A stretch of 64,000 nt of DNA from Rhizobiales bacterium GAS188 (GTDB taxonomy: Bacteria; Pseudomonadota; Alphaproteobacteria; Rhizobiales; Beijerinckiaceae): assembly GCA_900104855.1 (NCBI GenBank), contig FNSS01000002.1, forward strand, positions 486,454-550,453, in the 5' to 3' direction. Below the pieces are notes generated by a model that saw only the letters and a program-made list of their open reading frames with translations, ran no database searches and had not been told where the DNA came from. Of the stretch, positions 26,304-35,852 are shown in pieces. Every line of letters starts with the position of its first letter. Position 1 is the first letter of the stretch. The translations under genes were made by a program, and so were the position numbers.

Positions 26304-28192
26304 GGCGCAGCTCCGCCGAGCGGCGCGACGCGCCAGATGACGAAGGGAAGGTCGGAGGGATCGAGGCGCAGATGCTGTAGCTTGCCGGACCACACGAAGC
26401 TGTGGCCGCGCAGGAGATCCTCGGCCTCGAGCGAACCCTGATCGCTCAAGCCCCACTCCCAGAGCGGGATCTCGATCATTGCCTCTTGCGGGTGGTACGG
26501 GTCGAGGCTGACGGCGACGAGGATCAGCTCGCCGCGCTTCGGATCCCCCTTGCCGTAGAGCAGGATGGAATCGTTGAAGGCGTTGTAGAAGGTGAGGCCG
26601 AGATGCGTCTGCAGCGCCGGATAGGTTCGACGCAGGCGATTGAGCGTTGCGATCTCGGCGATGATGTTGCCGGGAGCGTGGTAGTCGCGGACCTTGATCT
26701 CGTATTTTTCGGAATCGAGATATTCCTCGCGGCCAGGCAGGGGCGCCGCCTCGCAGAGTTCGAAGCCCGAATACATGCCCCACAATCCCGACAAGGTCGC
26801 CGCGAGAGCAGCGCGGATCAGGAAGCCAGGCCGGCCGGAGCTCTGCAGGAATACCGGATTGATATCGGGCGTGTTGACGAAGAAATGCGGACGGAAATAG
26901 TCCTTGACCGCCGTCGTCGACAATTCCTGAAGATATGTCGTGAGCTCGCTTTTCGTGCTTCGCCAGGTAAAATACGTATAGGATTGCGAGAATCCCACCT
27001 TTGCGAGACGATACATCATCTTCGGTCGCGTGAATGCTTCCGACAGGAAGATTACGTCGGGATGCCTGGTGCGGATATCGGCGATCATCCATTCCCAGAA
27101 GGGCAACGGCTTGGTGTGGGGGTTGTCGACCCGGAACAGCCGCACGCCTTGCTCGACCCAATGCAGGACGATATTGCGCAGCGCGATCCAAAGGTCGGGC
27201 AGCGCCGCCTCGGCGTAAAAATCGGAATTGACGATGTCCTCGTATTTCTTGGGTGGGTTTTCCGCGTAGCGGATCGAGCCGTCGGGGCGCTGCTGGAACC
27301 AGCCGGGATGCTGCTTCAACCAGGGGTGATCGAGCGAGCACTGGATGGCGAAATCAAGCGCAATTTCCAGCCCCTGCGCGGCGGCCGCGGTGACGAGGCG
27401 GCGAAAGTCCTCTGGTGTTCCGAGAGCGGGATGAATCGCGTCGTGCCCTCCGTCCGGGCTGCCGATGGCGTAGGGGCTGCCGACATCGCCGGGCTTGGCG
27501 CGCGTGCTGTTGTTGCGGCCTTTCCGATTCGTGGCACCGATCGGATGGATCGGCGGAAAATAGAGAACGTCGAAGCCCATGGCGCGGATGGCCGGCAACC
27601 GACCGATCACATCGTCGAATGTGCCGTGACGCCTCGGGTCATCCGTAATGCTGCGCGGAAAAAGCTCGTACCAGCTCGCGAAAGCGGCTTTTGGTCTTTC
27701 GATATCGATAGGGAGCAAGGGTTCGTATCGCACACGAAACCGCCTCTCGTCGGCGTCCGCCATGGCACGGCGCACGGCCGGCGCAACCAGCGTCTCGATG
27801 CGCACAACTTCATTCGAATCGGCCAGCCCGGTCAGCGCCTTCAAGAGGGTGGCTTGCTCGCCGGCGCTTTCGATGCGCGCCAAGGCCGCCTTGGCGAGCA
27901 ACCGTGCCTCCTCGACCTCGAGTGCGACATCCACGCCGGCGGCCCGTTTCTTTTCGACATCGCTCCGGAGGGTCCCGAAGACGTCCCACCATGCTTCGAT
28001 CGTGACGACATGCCGGCCGATGCGCGAAGGCGCGATCCGCGCCCGCCAGCGATCATTCACAATGAAATCCATGGGCGCCCGCCGCCAATCTTTTTCGTCG
28101 GCCGGGCGCCACAGCACCTCCGCTGCGATCTGGTCGTGCCCATCGGTGAAGATGTCCGCTTCGATCTCGATCGGCTCTCCGACGACCCGTTT
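26300..28192 (-). pseudogene. glgE: glgE 3' part (maltosyltransferase catalytic region), cut by IS91
   Basis: GlgE transfers maltose from maltose-1-phosphate to glucan chains. This piece starts at the IS border with [20 protein letters not shown] and continues through the whole GH13 barrel: [31 protein letters not shown] (nucleophile Asp), [12 protein letters not shown] (acid Glu) and FVNTPDINP. It stops at 26300, overlapping treS. The first usable start is a GTG at 28117 ([16 protein letters not shown]), which would drop the first 25 residues of the N-terminal DUF3416 domain. Any product would lack a complete N-domain and the native promoter; the catalytic core itself is intact. Confidence 0.85.
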
Positions 28193-28557
28193 GGTGAAGG
28201 GTTTCGGACGCTGGCCTCTGGCACAGGCGCTGCGTCACGCGCGGTTGAGGCCGGCGTTTGAAAGCCTCCCAAGGAGGAAACCGCGTGATGGAAGCGCCGA
28301 CGTGGCGAGCGCGGTCTATGGGGATTTGAGGATCGTGGGCTGTCGGTGTCGCGCGCTCGAAAGGAAGATCGAGCGCACTCTTGTCGGATTGGAGGGTCGA
28401 AGGGCGCGTCTCTTGCCGCTGGAGGGATCAGGTTCGGGGCGCCGAGGGCGCTTGGATGGGGAACGCAGAGCATTATCGAGCAAAGCGCGTCGACGCTGGC
28501 GAGCGGCCAGCGGTGAGAACGGGCGGCGTTGCGACGCGGCGGGCGACTCGATCTCGA

Positions 28558-29766
28558 TCATGATGTGTCGATCCTGATCTGGCTGTGCGAAGCGGGGCGC
28601 TGAGCGCCTGCGCGTTCGAAGGTCTCGATGATGATCATGCGGCCACCGCAGCATGGGCATGGACGCGAAGGGGTGGGCGGATCGGCGTCGCCGGGGTCAT
28701 TGACGCCGCCGTCTTGACGGGCCTGCGCGGCAACCGCGAGCAACCGGCGCGCGAGGGCAATATTGTGCGCGCGGACGCCGCTGGCGAATAGGCCGCAATG
28801 GCGAATGCGGTGGAAGCCGCTCGGCAGGACGTGAATGAGAAAGCGGCGGATGAACTCTGGGACGGCGAGCCTCATCGTCTTGTGGCGATCACGCCCCTTG
28901 ATCCGATAGTCTTTCCATTTGAACGCAACGGCGCCCTCTTGGAGCGCGGTCAGCCGGGCGTTGGATATGGCGACGCGATGTGTGTAGCGGGAGAGATAAG
29001 CCAGCACGGCCTCGGGTCCGCCAAAGGGTCGCTTGGCGTAGACAACCCATTCCACCGTGCGCAACGGCGCCAGAAAGGCCGTGAATGCAGCGCGCGCCGA
29101 AAGGTCGGCGTGGGCGCCAAAAAACTGCAGGCGGCCGGCGTCGAACGCGGCCATGAGCTTTTCGAGGAAGAGACGACGGAACAGCCGAGAAAGAACCCGC
29201 ACCGGCAGAAAGAAGCCGGGCCGGCAGGCGACCCACCGCAGACCATCCAGCGAGAGGCCGCCCCCCGGCGCGATCATGTGAATGTGCGGATGATGCGTGA
29301 GCGCCGATCCCCAGGTGTGGAGAACGGATACGGCGCCGACGCGCGCGCCCAAGTGTTTTGGATCGGCCGCGATCGTGATCAGCGTTTCGGACGACACCTT
29401 GAACAGAATGTCATAGACCGTCGCCTTGTTCTGATAGGCGATGTCGGCGACGGCGGCCGGCAGCGTGAACACGAGGTGATAATAGGCAACGGGCAAGAGT
29501 TCGACTTCGCGCTCGGCGAGCCACGTTCTGGCCGCCGCGCCCTGACACTTCGGACAATGACGGTTACGACACGAGTTGTAAGCGATGATCGTGTGAGCGC
29601 AATCCTCGCAACGCGCGACATGACCGCCGAGCGCCGCCGTGCGGCAGTTCTCGATCGCCGCCATCACTTTCAATTGGCCAAGACTCACATGGCCGGCGTT
29701 GGCCTCACGCCAAGCCTGGCCGTGGGCGCGGAAGATATCCGCGACCTCCAGGACGGGACGCGGCAC
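28558..29766 (-). CDS. IS91-family transposase, copy 1
   Basis: A 402-residue rolling-circle transposase (start MPRPVLEVADIFRAHG). The N-terminal zinc region shows CEDCAHTIIAYNSCRNRHCP followed by KCQ; then the HUH-like motif HPHIHMIAPGGGLS and the tyrosine-containing YLSRYTHRVAISN; near the end a second cysteine cluster, CPCCGG. The frame is intact, while copy 2 has lost one C from the run at 29261-29266. It probably nicks the donor and moves by single-strand replacement. Confidence 0.92.
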   Translation of the reverse strand: MPRPVLEVADIFRAHGQAWREANAGHVSLGQLKVMAAIENCRTAALGGHVARCEDCAHTIIAYNSCRNRHCPKCQGAAARTWLAEREVELLPVAYYHLVFTLPAAVADIAYQNKATVYDILFKVSSETLITIAADPKHLGARVGAVSVLHTWGSALTHHPHIHMIAPGGGLSLDGLRWVACRPGFFLPVRVLSRLFRRLFLEKLMAAFDAGRLQFFGAHADLSARAAFTAFLAPLRTVEWVVYAKRPFGGPEAVLAYLSRYTHRVAISNARLTALQEGAVAFKWKDYRIKGRDRHKTMRLAVPEFIRRFLIHVLPSGFHRIRHCGLFASGVRAHNIALARRLLAVAAQARQDGGVNDPGDADPPTPSRPCPCCGGRMIIIETFERAGAQRPASHSQIRIDTS

Positions 29767-29778
29767 GGGAAGCGGGCG

Positions 29779-30666
29779 TCATGCGGGCGCTTCGTGCTTG
29801 GTCGGGTTCTTGGCTAAGTTCAAGCTGAGCCGCTCCAGGGGGCTCGTTACGTCGCGGATCGTGTTGACGGCGACACGCGTATAGAGCGCGGTCGTATCGA
29901 GCTTGGCGTGTCCGAGCAGAACCTGGATCACCCTGATATCGACATTCTGTTCGAGCAAATGCGTGGCGAAGCTATGCCGCAGCGTGTGGGGCGACACGCG
30001 CTTGGCGATTCCCGCCGTCTGCGCCGCAGCGAAAACGGCGCGACGGAGCTGCCGGGCGGACATTGGGTTGACCGGATCGAGCCCAGGGAACAGCCAAGCC
30101 CGTGGGCGCGCCACATGCCACCAGTCGCGCAGTAACTCAAGCAGTTGCGGCGAGAGCATGACATAGCGATCCTTGTCGCCCTTGCCTTGCTCAACGCGGA
30201 GCGTCATGCGCTTGCTGTCGATATCGGACACCTTCAACGCGACGACCTCGGACACGCGCAAACCGGCCCCATAAGCCACGCTGAGCGCCGCCTTGTATTT
30301 GACGCCGGGGGCGGCCTCCAGAAGTCGCGCCACTTCCTCGGGGCTCAACACGATCGGCGCCCTGCGCGGTTCGCGCACCAACGTCAGACGCCGGACCAGA
30401 TCGTCCCGTTCGAGCGTCACCTTGAAAAAGAACCGGAGCGCGACGATCGCGGCATTGATGCTCCCCGGGCTCACATGGGTCTTCGTCATGTGCAATTGAA
30501 ACAGACGAAGATCCTCGCTGGTGGCGGCATCGGGCGAGCGGCCGAGGAAAGCTGCGAAGTTTTTGACGTAACGGATGTAGTCCTTCTGGACCTTCTCCGC
30601 GAAATGACGAGCCGTCATGTCTTCGATCATGCGCTGGCGCAATGGGCTGATGGCCTTGTCGGTCAT
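29779..30666 (-). CDS. Tyrosine recombinase of the IS91 element, copy 1
   Basis: 295 residues. N-terminal SAM-like core-binding domain (MIEDMTARHFAEKVQKDYIR), then the catalytic domain with GAGLRVSEVVALKVSDID (first Arg), HTLRHSFATHLL (His-x-x-Arg), LLGHAKLDTTALYTRV (His/Lys region and the nucleophile Tyr). Complete. A recombinase next to the transposase is typical of one IS91 subgroup; its role in the transposition cycle is unclear. It ends 12 bases upstream of the transposase start. Confidence 0.9.
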   Translation of the reverse strand: MTDKAISPLRQRMIEDMTARHFAEKVQKDYIRYVKNFAAFLGRSPDAATSEDLRLFQLHMTKTHVSPGSINAAIVALRFFFKVTLERDDLVRRLTLVREPRRAPIVLSPEEVARLLEAAPGVKYKAALSVAYGAGLRVSEVVALKVSDIDSKRMTLRVEQGKGDKDRYVMLSPQLLELLRDWWHVARPRAWLFPGLDPVNPMSARQLRRAVFAAAQTAGIAKRVSPHTLRHSFATHLLEQNVDIRVIQVLLGHAKLDTTALYTRVAVNTIRDVTSPLERLSLNLAKNPTKHEAPA

Positions 30667-30797
30667 GGCGATAGCTCCTGTCTCACACGAGGTTTAAAAA
30701 CCCCATGATCTTGAGACAGGACGGGAGAGCCCGTTATGCCGACATCCAATGAGCCTCGCCCGCGCTCCCGGCGGGGAAACCTTACCGCGCGAGCGGT

Positions 30798-32168
30798 TTA
30801 GTCCTTGGCCGGAAAGCGGCCACCGTCCACGGCGGGGCTCACGGCCTCGATCACGATGCGGGCGGCCTTCATTGCGCCTTGCACCGAGGTTCGCGACGGC
30901 CTCGTCAGGATCGACGGGCTGCGCTCAAGGCGGACGACCCGGACCTCGCCGGGTTCGAGCGGGCGCAACGCATCGTCCGTCGTATTCCGCACGGTCCATG
31001 CGGCACCGGCTGTGGGAGGCAATGGCGAAAGCGACAGCGACAAAGCGGCCGGCGCGGACAGGTCAGTATTGAGGAGAATGACGGCGCCTTTCGCGGCAAG
31101 ATCGGGATCGACCGCATCGGTCCGCAGGAGAGCCGTGACGCCTCCCCCCGATCGGTCGATAAGCCTCAACCCCTTTAGTCGCGAGGCCGTCGCCTGATCG
31201 ATGATCGCATTTGCGGCGCGCACCTCGTCGCAGAGGTTGAACGGGGCCTGTCGGCGAAGGCGCTCGAGCTCTTCCACTGGGCGGCCCCTGTCCGCCGTCG
31301 GGCTTGCTCCGTATTCGAAGCCCATGGGCAGGAGGATCCCGTCAGCGGTCGCCGCCGCGGCCAACAAGGCGCGCACCATCGCCGTTCGACCGCGATCGAT
31401 ACCGCGTGCACAATTGCGAAACAGAGCCGGCGGCAGCCGCTCGCCCGGCGGCGGTTCGGGAAAGGCGATCGAAGGCCCGATCCGCTCCAGAATTTCGCTC
31501 TCGCCGATCAGCCAGGGTGATCGGCAGTCCCACCAGGCGCTGGACGTGAAGCCGCCCGCAAAGCCCAGGCCGGCGAGAGCAGCAATGTCGTCCCAGCTCG
31601 AGCCGGGCGTCCAGGCGTGAAACGCGCAGTCCGGATTGTGGCCCCGAACGGTCGCGATCAACTGTCGCCAGATGGCGGCCGGAGTCAGGGTCGGCGATAG
31701 GCAGCGGAATCGCGAGGCGCCCATATCGGCGAGCGCCAAGAGGCGCACCTTCCACCACGCCACAAGCGCCTCCGCGATCTCGGGAGAACTCCACCGAATT
31801 TGCGGCAGTCGGAGTCTCTGTCCGACGAAGCGCGGATCCGGAGGCGCCGCTTCGGTAGCGACGCGGGGCGAGAACCATTCGGGATGAAGCTTCAAGAAGC
31901 CTGCGGGTGTGTCGGAGCGATCGAGCACAAGATCAAGCATCAGCGCCAGCTCATGACGCCGGCAGACCTCGCCGAGCAGGTCGTGGATTTTGGGCGCGCG
32001 ATGGTCGCTTTGGCCGCCACCATCGCAGCGCGGCACGCCCAGCCACGCTGCTTCCAGGGCAGCGTCCGACGCAATAGTATCGAAACCGAGTGAGGCCGCG
32101 TGGTCAACAATCTGATCCACTCCGTCGGCACTTGTCACGCGGGCCAAGGGAACGAAATAAATCTTCAT
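30798..32168 (-). pseudogene. glgE: glgE 5' part (N-terminal GH13-like domain), cut by IS91
   Basis: 456 residues from the ATG at 32168 (MKIYFVPLARVTSADGVDQI). The long GlgE of rhizobia has an extra inactive GH13-like barrel before the true enzyme, and this is it: LALMLDLVLDRSDT, SRFRCLSPTLTP, and GILLPMGFEYGA. The last residues, AARIVIEAVSPAVDGGRFPA, are the first strand of the DUF3416 domain, whose continuation is at 28192 on the other side of the IS element. A stop supplied by the element follows at 30798. Without the catalytic half it should have no transferase activity. Confidence 0.85.
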
Positions 32169-32298
32169 GAAGCTGCGAGGCCCTTCTCTTTGATGCCCTT
32201 CTCTCCTGTGTCTTTGCTGTCCTTCTCTCTTGTGTCTCTAAGAAGCAGTGGAGCGGCTGCATCCGGCAAGCGTGAACGACTGGTCGTGGACAGGAAGA

Positions 32299-32493
32299 AT
32301 GGCCAGGGTGCTGTTCACAACCGCGAATGGCGCCTTGGTCCCTCTTCGGGACTGTGACCCTCCATTGGAAAACCGCGCATTCGCGGATTTGGTTCCGTCC
32401 GAGAACGAATGGGCACCCCTGACGGGAGAGGAAATTGCCGCCCTCGGAGCCGATGTCATCATGACCGCCCGATGGGCAGCAAGCGAACGATGA
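32299..32493 (+). CDS. Possible small hypothetical protein
   Basis: 64 residues from the ATG at 32299 (MARVLFTTANGALVPLRDCD); the frame is open from 32248. The composition (acidic, LVPSENEWAPLTGEEIAALG) is protein-like and the opposite frame is not. No family recognised. It is divergent from glgE, with a 130-base gap that holds CT-rich repeats (CCTTCTCT three times, 32180-32230). Confidence 0.4.
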   Translation: MARVLFTTANGALVPLRDCDPPLENRAFADLVPSENEWAPLTGEEIAALGADVIMTARWAASER

Positions 32494-32904
32494 GATTGAG
32501 CGCCATTTCCGGCGCTCAAATTCAGGGTGTTATTTCAATGATATAGGTATTTGCAATTTTATCCCGAGTGGCGCGCCAGCAATTTCAACAGGGGGTGGGC
32601 AGGCGCGTCAATTTGGCCTTGTGCTCCAGTCGAAACGGCGAATTACGGGCCGAAAACTTATCTGCGCTGATAGGACGAAACATGACTAACTCCTTGCGGG
32701 GCTGTCGGCTTGAAATTCAGACGCTCGCTCAAAACGAGAAAGCGGCGAGTCGTTTGTGCGCGTCAAGTCTGCCATTCCGCTCGTTGAGTTCATCGTCTGG
32801 GCACCGTGCCTGACCGGACCGAAACAAGACTCCCCATAGAAAACGCGGCGAGCCGGCGAAGGCGCGTTTCACGTAGCCAGCACAACAGGTTCCGTGCTAG
32901 TGCC

Positions 32905-33126
32905 CTACCCGCCGCGCTTGCTGGAAATTCCAAGCAAGCGCTGGGGTATCTTGCATGGCTCGATCCCAACGTGCAGGCAACTTTGCGCCCACACCTCTTC
33001 GGTCGAGCACTTTTCCCGAGCGGCAAGTTGCGCGATGGTTTCAACCTGAGCGTTATCTATGCGTACGATCAGATTCTCCAGAATTGCGCGCTGCATCTGT
33101 ATCGTGAGATCAGAAAAGTCGAGCAT
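32905..33126 (-). CDS. Possible small hypothetical protein
   Basis: 73 residues from the ATG at 33126 (MLDFSDLTIQMQRAILENLI). An amphipathic first half and AREKCSTEEVWAQSCLHVG in the second give a protein-like pattern with three cysteines. No family recognised. It lies between glgE and the GH15 scrap, on the opposite strand to glgX. Confidence 0.4.
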   Translation of the reverse strand: MLDFSDLTIQMQRAILENLIVRIDNAQVETIAQLAAREKCSTEEVWAQSCLHVGIEPCKIPQRLLGISSKRGG

Positions 33127-33169
33127 GGAACTAACGCCCCTCCACGACCTCTTCTCGGAAAACAAACAG

Positions 33170-33264
33170 GGGCTACTTCAGTTCCAAGGCGGGCGCCACA
33201 ATGTGGCGCTGATCAACGCGGGCTTGCGCCTTGCGCAGGCGCTGGGCGAGGCGAAGCGAGCTTA
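33170..33264 (+). pseudogene. GH15 glucoamylase-like gene, 3' scrap
   Basis: NVALINAGLRLAQALGEAKRA and a stop match the last 21 residues of the intact GH15 protein at 51995-53779 (HVALINTGLRLAQARGNTKR). Everything upstream is unrelated. It shows that a GH15 gene once stood just before glgX. Confidence 0.7.
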
Positions 33265-33743
33265 GCGCGCGCTCAACGGCCGGTTTGCTGGTCGGAACCG
33301 AGGCTGGCGCCTCCTGCCGACGCTAGGCCGTGGAGCCGCGTGCTTATTCCGTGGTTTGCTTCACCGATTCGGGGCATGGCGCTCGTCTGCCGCGCTGTGT
33401 GCCTTCGGGCGCGGCGGCGAGGCTCGCGGGCCCGCGGCAAAGTTGGGCGCCAGGAGTAGCGCGGGGGAGTGCTCGACCATTAAAACGATTGAATCCTTGG
33501 CTCCAATCGATTGCTCGGACCGCTCAATGGAACTCTTTCGGGCGGACACGGGTTTCCCTGCCGCAAGCGGGCGGAGGAAAACTCGACATGTCTGTTCGAA
33601 AGCTGATGAGCATAGACGTGCACCAGCTGCCACTCCGTCGCTGCTAACTCTCCAGGCCAACTCTCTTGCAGCGCTATGTCATTCATCCTTCGGGAGTCGG
33701 GGACCGCAATTTCGGGTTCACAAATTCGCATCTCAGGTGTGCA

Positions 33744-35852
33744 ATGCGTAGAGTCGATGAGGGGGCGCCCTTGCCACTCGGCGCAAATTGGGACGGACGA
33801 GGTGTCAACTTTGCCATTTTCTCGGCCCACGCCACCGCGGTGGAGTTGTGCTTGTTCGATCCGTCGGGGAGGCGTGAAAGCGAGCGCTTCTTCTTGCCCT
33901 GCCGAACCAACCAAATCTGGCACGGTTACTTGCGCGGGCTGCTCCCAGGTCAATTATATGGCTATCGCGTTCACGGCCCTTACGAGCCGAGCCACGGGCA
34001 TCGCTTCAATCCCCATAAGCTGTTGGTCGATCCCTACGCGCGCTTGCTGCACGGTTCTATCCGTTGGCATGATGCAATCTTTGGCTACCGGCTTGGCGCG
34101 CATCGCGCGGATCTGACGCCGGATCGTCGAGACAGTGCGCCGATGATGCCGAAATGCGTTGTCGAAGACCCAGTACATCATTGGGGCGATGATCGTCCGC
34201 CACGCCGCGCCTGGAATGACACGAGCATCTATGAAACTCACGTCAAGGGACTCACTCAACTGTGCCCCGACATTCCCGCCGCGATTCGGGGGTCCTATGC
34301 GGCGCTGGGGCACCCCGCGGTCATCGAGCATCTTGCCAAGCTTGGAGTCACGGCTGTCGAGCTGATGCCAATACATAGCTTTGCCGACGATCGCTTCCTC
34401 GTTGCAAAAGGACTGCGCAACTATTGGGGCTATTCGACGGTCGCGTTCTTTGCGCCGGAGACGCGCTATCTGGGTGAGGCCGGCGTCGTCGGCCTCAAGG
34501 CCGCTATCCGTGCGCTGCACGACGCCGGCATCGAGGTGATCCTGGACGTTGTCTACAACCACACGGCTGAAGGCAGCCATCTCGGCCCTACTTTGTCCTT
34601 TCGCGGCATCGACAACGCAAGCTATTACAAGCTCGCTCCCGACAATCCGCGGTATTGCTGGGACTCGACGGGGACAGGAAATTCGCTCGATCTCAGCCAT
34701 CCGCGTGTGCTGCAGATGGTGCTCGATTCACTGCGCCACTGGGTAAAAGTCTATCACGTGGACGGATTCCGTTTCGATCTCGCTTCGACGCTGATGCGCG
34801 ACAAATACGACGCATCCACGCAAGCCGGCTTCCTGCGCGCCGTTGGTCAAGATCCCGACCTCTGCCAGGTCAAGCTCATAGCAGAACCGTGGGATGTGGG
34901 CAGTGGCGGCTATCGGGTCGGCAACTTTCCAGCCGGATGGAGCGAATGGAACGACCAATTCCGCGATACTGTTCGCGCCTTCTGGCGCGGTGATCCGGGA
35001 CAGCTTCCCGTGCTGGCAAGGGTCGTTACCGGCTCACGCGAGATATTCGAACCTGCGGGGCGTCATCCGTCGGCCTCGGTGAACTATGTCTGCTCTCACG
35101 ACGGTTTTACGCTGAACGATCTCGTCAGCTACAACGATCGCCACAACGAGGGAAATGGCGAAAACAACCAGGACGGCCATGGCAACAATCTGTCCTGGAA
35201 TTGCGGTGCCGAAGGGCCCACGGACGATGTCGAGATCATGGCCTTGCGGGCCCGGCAGAAGCGGAATTTGCTCGCGACGCTCCTGCTTTCGCAAGGTGCG
35301 CCGATGATCCTGATGGGCGATGAGATGTCGCGCAGCCAGGGTGGCAACAACAACGCGTTTTGCCAGGATAACGAGGTCAGTTGGCTCGATTGGAATTCGG
35401 CTGCGATCGATCCGGATCTGCTGCCGTTCATGGCCGCGCTGCTGCATCTGCGCCGACGCCATGAGGCCTTCCGACGCCGAAACTTCCACAGCGGCAAGGT
35501 CGTTGCCGCAAATTCGTTGAAGGATGTCTATTGGCTTGCCCCGGAAGGCCGAGAAATGACACCGGACGATTGGAACGATGCCCAGCGCCGGACACTCGGT
35601 ATGCAGATCGGCAATGACGCCTCGGATGGCGGCCGGTTCCTGCTCCTGCTCAATGCAGCTCCGGAGACTCAGATTTTCCACCTTTATGAGGACTTTCCGA
35701 GTGCGAGCTGGGTTTCCGTCTTCGACACGGGCATCGCGACGGGAATGGTTGGCGCCGCGCCGATCATTCTCAATCCGGGCGGCACCGTCTCCTTGGAGCC
35801 GCGGTCGCTTGTGCTCTTCCAGCATGGAGCAGATCTGGGGGCGCTTCGATGA
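33744..35852 (+). CDS. glgX: Glycogen debranching enzyme
   Basis: GlgX removes short alpha-1,6 branches from glycogen, feeding maltodextrins to TreY. I start at the ATG at 33744 (MRRVDEGAPLPLGANWDGRG); the TTG at 33666 would add 26 atypical residues. 702 residues. An N-terminal CBM48 (FAIFSAHATAVELCLFDPSG) is followed by the GH13 barrel with DVVYNHT (about residue 269), GFRFDLAS (nucleophile, about 341), LIAEPWDVG (acid, about 379) and CSHDGF (about 449). All key residues are present. The stop overlaps treZ by ATGA. The decayed glgX at 20345 is a former second copy or the original location. Confidence 0.93.
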   Translation: MRRVDEGAPLPLGANWDGRGVNFAIFSAHATAVELCLFDPSGRRESERFFLPCRTNQIWHGYLRGLLPGQLYGYRVHGPYEPSHGHRFNPHKLLVDPYARLLHGSIRWHDAIFGYRLGAHRADLTPDRRDSAPMMPKCVVEDPVHHWGDDRPPRRAWNDTSIYETHVKGLTQLCPDIPAAIRGSYAALGHPAVIEHLAKLGVTAVELMPIHSFADDRFLVAKGLRNYWGYSTVAFFAPETRYLGEAGVVGLKAAIRALHDAGIEVILDVVYNHTAEGSHLGPTLSFRGIDNASYYKLAPDNPRYCWDSTGTGNSLDLSHPRVLQMVLDSLRHWVKVYHVDGFRFDLASTLMRDKYDASTQAGFLRAVGQDPDLCQVKLIAEPWDVGSGGYRVGNFPAGWSEWNDQFRDTVRAFWRGDPGQLPVLARVVTGSREIFEPAGRHPSASVNYVCSHDGFTLNDLVSYNDRHNEGNGENNQDGHGNNLSWNCGAEGPTDDVEIMALRARQKRNLLATLLLSQGAPMILMGDEMSRSQGGNNNAFCQDNEVSWLDWNSAAIDPDLLPFMAALLHLRRRHEAFRRRNFHSGKVVAANSLKDVYWLAPEGREMTPDDWNDAQRRTLGMQIGNDASDGGRFLLLLNAAPETQIFHLYEDFPSASWVSVFDTGIATGMVGAAPIILNPGGTVSLEPRSLVLFQHGADLGALR

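Larger units (their letters stand above)
28193..30804 (-). mobile_element. IS91-family element, copy 1, inserted in glgE
   Basis: About 2.6 kb, carrying an IS91-type transposase and a tyrosine recombinase on the minus strand. The limits come from comparison with copy 2 (59429-62043): the shared sequence begins TGGTGAAGGGTTTCGGACG and ends GCGGTTTAGTC. The right end abuts CTTG (30805-30808), the type of tetranucleotide IS91 elements use next to one terminus. There are no inverted repeats or target duplications, as usual for rolling-circle elements. Confidence 0.85.

Noticed and set aside
23004..27341. One 1,445-residue protein covering treS and beyond
   Set aside because: The part upstream of 26303 lies inside glgE in another frame; the family start and the ATGA overlap place the real start at 26303.
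26402..28261. 619-residue plus-strand frame opposite glgE
   Set aside because: Antisense shadow without family motifs; similar shadows lie opposite treS, treY and the transposase genes.
33528..33560. EcfG-like promoter before glgX (GGAAC-N17-GGTT)
   Set aside because: The -10 box differs from CGTT at its first base and the gene starts 190 bases away.
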